Assembly (NCBI GenBank): GCA_965246925.1 | Contig: OZ251994.1 | Location: 1,550,001-1,614,000 of the forward strand | Length of the DNA: 64,000 bases | Direction: 5' to 3' | Source: JANPPS01 sp965246925 | Lineage (GTDB): Bacteria; Pseudomonadota; Alphaproteobacteria; Acetobacterales; Acetobacteraceae | Shown here: positions 9,910 to 19,700 of the stretch, one piece after another | Layout of the letters: each line of letters opens with the position of its first letter | Numbering within the stretch: position 1 is the first letter of the stretch | Notes under the pieces: generated by a model | Databases searched by the model: none | What the model was told of the DNA's origin: nothing | Seen by the model: the letters and a program-made list of their open reading frames with translations, nothing else | Program-made: the position numbers and the translations under genes

Positions 9910-10482
9910 GTAGCGGAGCGTTCGGTAGGCCTGTGAAGGGAGTGGGGTGATCCCTCCTGGAGGTATCCGAAGTGCGAATGCTGACATGAGTAGCGACAAA
10001 CAGGGTGAGAAACCCTGTCGCCGAAAGTCCAAGGGTTCCTGCGCAAGGTTAATCCGCGCAGGGTGAGCCGGCCCCTAAGGTGAGGGCGACAGCCGTAGCC
10101 GATGGGAACCAGATGAATATTTCTGGGCCTGCTGGAAGTGACGATCATGATATGTTGTCATCCCTTATTGGATTGGGGTGGCTTTTGGAGTGATCCGGGA
10201 AATAGCTCCAGCGTATAGACCGTACCCTAAACCGACACAGGTGGACTGGTAGAGCATACCAAGGCGCTTGAGAGAACCATACCGAAGGAACTAGGCAAAT
10301 TGCTCGCGTAACTTCGGGATAAGCGAGACCCATCACTGGGCAACCAGGGGTGGGTGGCACAGAGCAGGGGGTAGCGACTGTTTAGTAAAAACACAGGGCT
10401 GTGCGAAGTCGAGAGACGACGTATACGGTCTGACGCCTGCCCGGTGCCGGAAGGTTAAGAGGAGGGGTGCAAGCTCTGAATT

Positions 10483-10573
<91 letters not shown>

Positions 10574-10827
10574 CGACTTCCCCACTGTCTCCGGTATGGG
10601 CTCAGCGAAATTGAATTCCCCGTGAAGATGCGGGGTACCCGCGGTCAGACGGAAAGACCCTATGAACCTTTACTGCAGCTTTGCAGTGGCATTAGGAGAG
10701 CACTGTGTAGGATAGGCGGGAGGCTGTGAAGCATGGGCGCTAGCTCGTGTGGAGCCATCCTTGAAATACCGCCCTGTGCGCTTCTGATGTCTAACCGCGT
10801 CCGGTCATCCCGGACCGGGACCCTGCA

Positions 10828-10859
<32 letters not shown>

Positions 10860-11001
10860 CAAAGTGTAACGGAGGCGCGCGATGGTGGGCTCAGGCCGGT
10901 CGGACATCGGCTGCTGAGTGCAATGGCATAAGCCCGCCTGACTGCGAGAGCGACAGTTCGAGCAGAGACGAAAGTCGGCCATAGTGATCCGGTGGTCCCG
11001 C

Positions 11002-11037
<36 letters not shown>

Positions 11038-11069
11038 TAGGGATAACAGGCTGATCTCCCCCAAGAGTC

Positions 11070-11182
<113 letters not shown>

Positions 11183-11479
11183 GAACGTCGTGAGACAGTT
11201 CGGTCCCTATCTGCCGTGGGTGAAGGAGACTTGAGAGGATTTGTCCCTAGTACGAGAGGACCGGGATGAACGCACCTCTGGTGCACCGGTTGTCGCGCCA
11301 GCGGCACAGCCGGGTAGCTATGTGCGGACAAGATAACCGCTGAAAGCATCTAAGCGGGAAACTTACCTCAAAACCAGGTCTCCCCAAGGGCCGTGATAGA
11401 CCATCACGTCAATAGGCCAGGTGTGAAAGCGTCGTAAGACGTGCAGCTAACTGGTCCTAATCGCCCAATAGGCTCAAGT

Positions 11480-11602
11480 CCAGACGTCAGGCGTCAGTCT
11501 TCAGACGTCAGACCAACCATGCACAGCAATCATCCAATCCCAGCACACTCTCACCAGAACCTCATGCGCTTCTGACGTCCGACGTCCGAAGCCTGATGTC
11601 TG
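11480..11602. repeat. GACGTC-rich split palindrome between 23S and 5S
   Basis: The left arm (11480-11512) and right arm (11573-11602, ending CCTGATGTCTGG) are complementary. Enclosed between them is 11513-11540, the 3' strand of the 23S processing stem. The left arm is nearly identical to the left arm of the 23S IVS. Confidence 0.78.
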
Positions 11603-11610
11603 GATTAGAT

Positions 11611-11728
11611 GACCTGGTGGCCATGGCGGAGGGACTACACCCGATCCCATCCCGAACTCGGACGTGAAAACCACCAGCGCCTATGATACTGCACCCCAAG
11701 GTGCGGGAAAGTCGGTCGCCGCCAGGTC
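11611..11728 (+). rRNA. rrf: 5S ribosomal RNA
   Basis: About 118 nt, closed by GACCTGGTGG pairing with CCGCCAGGTC. The internal blocks CCCGATCCCATCCCGAACTC and GGTGCGGGAAAGT are typical of 5S rRNA. It lies 128 bases after the 23S gene in the same operon. Confidence 0.95.
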
Positions 11729-11775
11729 TTCCAATCCAGAACACACCCCCCCCTCGCGTGAAAACACGCCAAACC

Positions 11776-11852
<77 letters not shown>

Positions 11853-11868
11853 ACTCCACCACACACAA

Positions 11869-11896
11869 AACGCCGGCCCCCCCAAGGGCCGGCGTT
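11869..11896 (+). terminator. Hairpin terminator of the rRNA operon
   Basis: Perfect 11-bp stem AACGCCGGCCC / GGGCCGGCGTT with a 6-base loop, 16 bases after the initiator tRNA. There is no clear T-tract, so its intrinsic strength is uncertain. Confidence 0.65.
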
Positions 11897-11919
11897 CGGC
11901 GCTTCTGGAAACCTCCGCG

Positions 11920-11948
11920 TTGACAGCCCGCAAAGCAAAGTTGCATCT
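11920..11948 (+). promoter_or_regulatory. Possible promoter of the TPS-CHAT-T6SS unit
   Basis: A perfect -35 TTGACA (11920-11925) is followed after 17 bases by a weak -10 (GCATCT; TTGCAT at spacing 15). It is the only strong -35 between the rRNA terminator and the first gene at 11981, but the -10 is poor. Confidence 0.4.
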
Positions 11949-11980
11949 TTCGCCCGACCAGACCGGAGCAAACTTTCAGG

Positions 11981-13720
11981 ATGCGTATCTCGCCGTGGCC
12001 GCTTGCCGCCTGGGCCATGCTCCTGCCCGGCGTAGCCCTGGCGCAGACCACGGCCGCGGCCCTCCCGCCCAACGTCATCGTCCCGCAAGGCTCCCCGCTC
12101 GAGCGGGACCGCATCCCCGTCTTGCCGTCCACCGCGCCCAGCCTGTCCACAAACCTGCCCCCCGCGGCAACCGCGTGGCCCGCCGGGCAGACCGTGAGCG
12201 TGCGCAGCGCCACCATCACCGGCGCCACCGCCTTTGCTCCGGATGAACTGGCGCCGCTCACCGCCGGCCTCACCGGACCCGCAACGCCCGTCAACGCCAT
12301 CGAGCAAGCCCGCCTCGCCGTGCTCTCGAAATACCGCGCGTCCGGCTACCTGCTCACGACCGTCTCCGCCGCGGTCGATCCCGCAGGCGCGCTGCGCTTC
12401 TCCATCATTGAAGGCTACATTGCCGACGTGCAGCTCGACGGCGACATCGGCCCCGCCGGCACCCAGGTCCTCCGCTTCCTACGCCGCCTGACGGAGGAGC
12501 GTCCGATCCGGATCCTGACGCTGGAGCGCTTCCTGCTCCTCGCCAACGACGTGCCCGGCGTCACCGTCAAATCCGTCCTGCGCCCGTCCGCCACCGACGC
12601 GGCGGCAGTCACCCTCATCGCCCAGGTCAGCCGCAAGGCGGTCGATGGCTTGATAACGGCCGATAACCGCGCCTACCGCCTGACCGGACCCGAGCAGCTG
12701 CTGGCCGTCGGCTCGTTTAACAGCTTCACGCAATATGGGGAGCGCACCGAGCTCAGCATCCTGCACAGCTTCAATAACACGCAAACCTTCGGCCAGGCCG
12801 CAACCGAGTTCTTCCTCGGTGGCACCGGCCTCAAGCTTCGCCTCTACGGCGGCGCCGGCGGCACCAACCCATCCGACTTTCTGCGCGACCTCGGCTATGA
12901 CGGGCGCACCCGCGTGTTCGGCGGGCAAATCAGTTATCCGGTCATCCGCACCCGGGAACAGACGCTTATCGTGAACGCCAGCCTCGACGCGATCGAGAGC
13001 GACATCCGCACCGATAGCGGTCCAAGGAACACGGCATCCCGTTCCAGCTTCGATAGCCTGCGCGTCCTTCGAGGCGGAGTGGACTACGCGATGCAGGACA
13101 ATTGGCTGGGCGGGGACCGCACCGGCGTCAACAGCGTAATCGTCCGCCTGTCCCGCGGGCTCGACGGCCTAGGCGCCTCGCGCAACGGCGACCCAGAGGC
13201 CGGCCGGGTCGGCAGCCGGGTCGATTTCTTCAAGTTCAACGGCGAAATCAGCCGCACACAGACGTTGTTCCGGCCCTGGGAAGACGCGAGCGTCGCGGTG
13301 TATGGTCTCGTCGCCGGGCAGGTGAGCAACAGCGTCATCCCGCCCGCTGAAAAATTCTTCCTGGGCGGTCTTCGCTACAACCGCGGCTTCTTCGCCGGTG
13401 AGGTCACGGGCGACAACGCCATCACCGCAACCATCGAACTGCAGCTCAACACGGCGCTGACCGTCAACGCGTTCGGCCATTCCATTCCGGTCAACGCGCA
13501 ATTCTACCTGTTCCGGGACTGGGGTGAGACGTGGGAAAATCAGGCGCAGGATCCCAACCGCCGCCTGCGTTCCGCCGGGCTCGGCCTTCGCACCCAAATC
13601 AGCCCTAACCTCGGGCTGGAGGTCGAGGGCGTGACCCGCACGACCCGGCAGCCGCAAGGGAACGGCGTGACACCGCTTAGGGCAAGTGCGATCTATTGGC
13701 GGGCCGTGACACGGTTCTAA
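11981..13720 (+). CDS. Two-partner secretion outer-membrane transporter (TpsB, ShlB/FhaC/HecB family)
   Basis: This 579-residue protein begins with a Sec signal (MRISPWPLAAWAMLLPGVAL, cut near AQ). POTRA-type periplasmic segments follow (about residues 60-210, including GYLLTTVSAAVDPAGALRFS and IIEGYIADVQLDGDIG). The rest is a 16-stranded barrel of the Omp85 superfamily. FFLGGLRYNRGFFAGEVTGD contains the conserved L6 R-G-[FY] motif, and the protein ends in an aromatic residue (AVTRF), the signal for BAM insertion. It should export the TpsA encoded 17 bases downstream. It is the first gene after the rRNA terminator, with a possible promoter at 11920. A haemolysin-activating role cannot be told from adhesin export by sequence alone. 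Confidence 0.92.
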   Translation: MRISPWPLAAWAMLLPGVALAQTTAAALPPNVIVPQGSPLERDRIPVLPSTAPSLSTNLPPAATAWPAGQTVSVRSATITGATAFAPDELAPLTAGLTGPATPVNAIEQARLAVLSKYRASGYLLTTVSAAVDPAGALRFSIIEGYIADVQLDGDIGPAGTQVLRFLRRLTEERPIRILTLERFLLLANDVPGVTVKSVLRPSATDAAAVTLIAQVSRKAVDGLITADNRAYRLTGPEQLLAVGSFNSFTQYGERTELSILHSFNNTQTFGQAATEFFLGGTGLKLRLYGGAGGTNPSDFLRDLGYDGRTRVFGGQISYPVIRTREQTLIVNASLDAIESDIRTDSGPRNTASRSSFDSLRVLRGGVDYAMQDNWLGGDRTGVNSVIVRLSRGLDGLGASRNGDPEAGRVGSRVDFFKFNGEISRTQTLFRPWEDASVAVYGLVAGQVSNSVIPPAEKFFLGGLRYNRGFFAGEVTGDNAITATIELQLNTALTVNAFGHSIPVNAQFYLFRDWGETWENQAQDPNRRLRSAGLGLRTQISPNLGLEVEGVTRTTRQPQGNGVTPLRASAIYWRAVTRF

Positions 13721-13737
13721 CCCGGGGAGGGCAGCAT

Positions 13738-16700
13738 ATGGGCGTTCGCACACGGCGCAGGGCGGTCCTGCTGGCCACGACGGCGCTACAGGCCGCGCAG
13801 GCCTTGCTGCTGATCGGCCCTGCCGCGGCACAGCCCGCGCCGAACGCCCGCCCGCAAGGCGGCAGCGTCGTGACCGGACAGGCCAGCATCAGCCAGGGTG
13901 CCACCCAGACCACGGTCGGCCAGTCCAGCCAGCGCGCCGCGATCGACTGGAAAAGCTTCGACGTCGGCTCCGGCCATACCGTCACCTATCAGCAGCCCAA
14001 TGCCAGCAGCATCGTCCTGAACCGGGTGATCGGGCCAGACCCGTCGCAAATCGCAGGGAAAATTCAGGCGAACGGCCAGGTGGTGATCGTGAACCAGAGC
14101 GGGGTCACGTTCTCGAAGGGGAGCCAGGTGGACACGCAAAGCCTGATCGTGTCCTCGGCCAACGTCAGCAATACCAATCTGATGGCCGGACGCATGGTGT
14201 TCGACCAGCCCGGCAAGCCCGGCGCCCGCATCAGCAACGAGGGCACCATCAGCGTGAAGGCCACCGGCCTCGCCGCGCTAGTAGCGCCGCAGGTCTCCAA
14301 CTCCGGCACCATCAACGCCCGCATGGGCCACGTCGTCCTGGCCGGGGGTGAGGCGCACACGGTCGATCTGTATGGCGACGGGCTGATGAGTGTCGATGTG
14401 ACGAGACAGGTGCAGAAGGCGCCTGGCGGCGGCATGTCGCTCGTGACCAACGCGGGCATTGTCAACGCGGATGGCGGCACGATCGTGCTGACGGCGAAGG
14501 CGGCGGACGGGATCGTCACTAACCTCGTCAACAGCACGGGCCGGCTCCGCGCCAACAGTGCCGGGGGCCAGCCAGGAAGCGTCACGGTATCGGCCATCGG
14601 CGGCTCGGTCAGCATCGCCGGGCGCGTGCAGGCGGATGGCAAACAGGGTGGCACGGTGGTGTTACAGGCGACGGACACCGTGTCGCTCACGCCCACGGCG
14701 CATGTCAGCGCCAATGGCGGCGGCACGGTGGCCCTCGGCACCACCGCGGCACGCGCCTTGGCGCAGTCCGGCCCGGCGCCCGGCGTGCCGGCCGGCACCG
14801 CGCGCGGCGTGGACGTGGCGCCCGGCGCACGGATCGCCGCCAACGGGCGCGGCACCGGCGGCGGCGGCACCATCGCGCTGCTATCCACCGATCATACCGT
14901 CATGGCCGGCGCGATCTCGGCCCGGGGTGGGCCGAAGGGCGGCAACGGCGGCCAGATCGAAATCAGCGGCAAGACCGGCTTGCGGATCACCGGCACCGTC
15001 GATGCCAAGGCACCGGCCGGGCAGACCGGTACGCTGACGATCGACCCGACGACGCTGACCATTGGCGGGACCGGACTCGATGCGCCCCTTCTTCCGGATC
15101 CGCTTGGGATCGGTGCGCCTGCTGGTGCGCAAAGCATCAGCGCACTGACTTTTCGCAGCTTAGGCGCTTTGGTTCGCTTGGTCGCACAAGACATCACGAT
15201 CGGCGACACTGTTGCGCCCATAGGCACCAACGCAGGCTCCGTCTCGCTTCAGGCGACAGGAACCTTGACCGTCATTGGCCAAGGTATTAACCAACCCGGC
15301 CCGCTCACGCTCGCCGGTGGGAGCACGATCGCCCTGAACGGCCCCGTCACCTCGACGGGCACTCTCACACTGACGGGCGGCAGCATCATCGAGGCGAGTG
15401 GCGTCAAGATCACCGCGCCGCTGCTGACCGGTTCGTCCACCGGGACCGTTACACTGAACGAGGCCATCAACGATATCCCGGTGCTCGGTGACTTCAACGC
15501 CGCCGGCGGGTTCACTCTGGCCGACACTCCTACCGGCCATAGCCTGACCATAGCCGGGACCGTGCGCGCCGGGGCCGCTTCCAGCCCGTTCAGCGCAACC
15601 GCCGCCGGGGCGCAGCCGCTCACGCTAGACGTCAAGAACGCTGACCTCTTGATCGGCACCGGCACCGTTTCCGGCATCCTCGCCGGAGGGCAGGTGAGCC
15701 TGTTCGCGTCCGGTGCCATTACCGAGCCGTCCGGGGCGGTCGTGGCAGCGACGCTGGGCGGGTTAGCGGGCAGCGTTGCACTGAATGCCGCGACCTTCGG
15801 CACCGCCGGGCAGCAGGGTAACCAGATCGGCGCCTTGGCTGGGTTCACCACCGTGAGCAGCCCTACCACCACAGGCGACCTCTCCGTTCGCAACAGCCGG
15901 GACCTGAGCGTGACGGGCGCGCTCAATGCCGGGGGCACCATCACGCTTGTGGCGCAGAACGGCACCGGCACACCATCGGCGGCCGAGGGCGCGGCTTCCG
16001 GCACCATTACGCTTGCGGCTCCGGTCAAGGGCACCGGCCTGGTGTCCTTCACCGCCGCGGGCGCCCTGACCGGGTCCTCCATCACCACGACAGGCCCGGT
16101 CAGCCTCACCGCCGGTGCCGCAGTGCAGGTCACGGGCGTAACCGCCGCGGCCGTCACCGGCACTTCGGGCGCCGGCTTCAGCGTGAGTGGCGCCTACGGC
16201 GCAGCCGATAGCATCGTCGCGACCGGCGCCGGCTTGACGCTGACCGACACGGCCCCCCTGTTCCTCACGGGGACATCCAGCACGCTCGGCAACGCCGCCG
16301 TGACCGCCCCGTCCATCGCCAGCACCGGCAGCCTCACCAGCACCGGCAACATCGACCTGAACGCGACCGCCGGGCCCGTCGCCCAGACGGCGGGCACCGT
16401 GGCCGCGGAGAACCGGCTGACGATCGAGGGCGCCACCATCACCCAGCAAGGCGGCCTTTTGGTGGGCCGGAATGCCGCGGTGCTGCATAGCACAGGGGAC
16501 GCGCTGCAAACTGGCGGCACCCTGGCCGGGACCGCAATCCAGATCGTGTCCGACACGGGAATCAGCTCGTTCGGCGCCGCCAATGGCGCCATCGTGACCT
16601 TCGCGCCGGGCACCACCACGCTCCTGCCCGGCGTGCTGCCCGTCTTCACGCCGCCGGTCATCACCGTGTCGCTCGCCGCCACGCCCAACAGCTTCCGGGC

Positions 16701-19700
16701 GGATGCGCAGACGATCCAGCTCGACAATCCCGTCAACGCCAGCACGGTCGAGCTCCATGCGCAGCAGGGCATCACCCAAACCGCCGCCATCACCACACCG
16801 CTGCTGACTGGCACGTCCGGCTATGGGTTGGGCCCGGCGCTCAGCTACGACGGAGCCGCCGCCATCGGCAGTACGGTACTGACCGCGCAGAACGCTATCC
16901 AGAAGCTCGGGCCGTTCTACGCCACCGGCGATCTGCGCGTCACTTCTGCCGTCAATCCGTTCACCATCGTGGGCCAGGTGGTCGCAGGCGGCGCGCAGGC
17001 CATCGCCATCGCCGCCCCGGCCTTCGTGATCGGCCCGTCCGGACGGCTGCAGTTCGGCACCGTGCAGCATGGCGCGTTCAGCCTGGCGCCCGCGCCCGCC
17101 GTCGCCCCGGGCGCCCCCGCCACCGCCACGGCGTTCCCCACCATCGACTTCCGTACCGACAGCATCAGCAGCACCGGCGGCGTCACCGTGCCCGGCGGCC
17201 TCGTCTCGATCGCGCCGTTCACACCGGGCCTCGCCGTCTCGATCGACGCCGTGCAGCATGATATCCCCGGTAGCGTGCTGTCGCTCACGCCCGCCACGCT
17301 GTCAGGCTTCAACCTGCTCGGCACCGGTAGCGGGCCGCGCACGCTACAGATCGGGCAGTCCACCAGCGGCACCACGCCCAGCGCCGGCACCATCACCATC
17401 ACCACACCGCTCATGCTGAACAACGTCGCGGCCACGCTCGCCCTCTATGCGCAGGGGGCCATTGGTGAAACCGGGGCCGGCGGCGTCAGCATCGGACGGC
17501 CGGCCATTTCGGGGGCGGCGGCGGTCATCGGCACGATCACCGGCGCCTCGGGCGGGGCTACCGCACTGGGGGCGCTCACGGATAGCACGCCAGTGAACCA
17601 TTTCGACGTGCTGGGCCCTTTCACGGCTGGCGCGGGTCTCACAATATCGAACGCACCGGACACCAATGCCGGCCTCAGCGGCCTCCGCGTCAGCGGCAAC
17701 GTCAGCGGCGGCACCGGCGACATCGGCCTGCTGAGCGTGGGCCAGGGCCTGCGCGGTGGCACCATCACGCTCAGTGCCGGCACGCTGAGCGCCGTAGAGG
17801 CGGGTGGGACGGCCCATACCGTCACGCTCATCGCCCAGAACGGCGCAGCGTCCGGACCGGCGATCACCGAATCCGGCGGCCAAATCCAGGCCGGCCTCCT
17901 GACCGGGCGCGCCTCCACGACCGACCTCTCGGCCAAGGCCTATGACGTCACCCTCACCGGCAGCAATCAGATCGCCGCACTCGGCAATTTCATCGTGGGC
18001 ACCAAAACCGGCACCGGCACCGGCACCGGCACTGGCACTGGCACTGGCACCAGCGCTGGCAACAACACCGAGCCGGTGCGGGCGCAGGGCGCGTTCCACC
18101 TGCTGGCCGCCGGCGCGCTCGACGTCCCCGGCCAAGTGACGGCCAAGACGGTGCAGATCACCGCCAATACCATGACCGTCACCGGCCAGATCGGCGCCTG
18201 CGATATCGGCGGCACCGGCGGCGTGACCCTCACCGCGGCCGGCGGGCTGCTCGCAGGGGGCAGCATCGCCGGGCAGGCCAGCGTGCTGCTGGCGGCCGAT
18301 ACCGTCGTGACCGGAACCGTGAACGCACCCAATGTCACCGTAAGCGGCACCCTGTCCGTAGCGGGCGGCGCCGTCCTCGGCCAGACCGTGACGGCCGGTG
18401 CCACCACCGTGGCCGGCACCCTCCGCGCCGGCATGCTCAATACGGCCGGAATCGTGTTCAACAGCGGCACGCTGTCCACGGACGGGCCGCTTAGCATCAC
18501 CGCCGGGCCGTCCATCAGCGGGTCGGTCACCAGCGGCGGCAGCCTCACGGTGCAAACCGCGGGCCCGCTTACGTCAGCGGCCGACCTCTACGCCAACGCC
18601 GGGCTCAGCCTCATCGCCGCGTCGGACATCGTGCAAACCGGCGGCACGATCGGCGCCCGGCAGGACGTGACGATCGCCTCCGCGGGCGTCATCAACCAGG
18701 CCGCCGGCGGCGCCATTCTGGCCGGCGGCACCCTCCGGCTCACCAGCGCAGGCGCCGGAGCCTCTGCCCTGGCCGGCACGCTCTCCGGTGACCCCGTGCA
18801 GATCGGCGCACCCGGCGCGGCCGTCACCCTGGCGCCCGCCTCGCTTGCGGGCCGCGCCACCGTCGCCGTGGCCGCATCCGCCTTCACCTTCGGCTGCCCG
18901 GGCTGCGACACCCGCACCCCCGGCGTGAGCGTGGCCGTGACGCACCTGCCCGGTCCAAGGCGCCCCGCCAATCTCACCGCCGACGGTGCCAGCTTCACGC
19001 TCGGCACGTTGGCCGCCGATCAGGTGACCCTGCATGCCACCGGCTCCATCCTGCAGGCCGCCACTGCCGTGCTGACCGCCGGGGCGGTGAACGCCACCGC
19101 CGACACCGGAGCCATCACGCTCGACACACCGGGCAACAACATTCAGGTCCTGGGCGGCATCCAGGCCCGCACCGGCTTCACCCTGGCCGATACCCCCGCC
19201 GCACAGGTCAGTTCGGCCGGCGCCACCCTGGCCGCGTCCCGCCTGCTCATCAGCGGCACGGTCCGCGCCGGCCTCGCTACCGATCCGTTGACACCGGCCG
19301 CCGCGGACGCGACCGGGGCGCCTCTCACCATCACCCTGTCCGGCGCATCCGGCAACCTCGCCCTGGGTAGCGGCGGCGTCCTGGCCGGCGGCCCCGTCAC
19401 CCTCGCCCTGCCCGGCGCTTTGACCGAGGCACCGGGCGGCATCCTTGTCGCCGGCACGCTCAACCTGGCCAGCGCCAGCGCCAGCCTGTCGCTCGGCGCG
19501 TCCGACAGAATCGGACGCCTGGGCGCCATCACCACCGGGGACCTGACCCTCGCCAGCCCCGGCCCGCTCGACCTGAGCGGGCTCATCACCACCAACTCCC
19601 TCAATCTGCAGGTCGGCGGCGCGCTGACTGAGAGCACCGGCAGCATCACCACCGGCGCGCTCACCATCAGCGCCGCGTCGGTGTCGGCGCTGTCGGCCCA

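Noticed and set aside
15763..17259. Long minus-strand open frame (498 codons) opposite tpsA, and similar ones at 17344-18555 and 18574-19812
   Set aside because: Gly/Arg/Asp-rich compositional mirror of a GC-rich repetitive gene, with no ribosome-binding site or recognisable domain; the plus-strand frame has clear TPS motifs.
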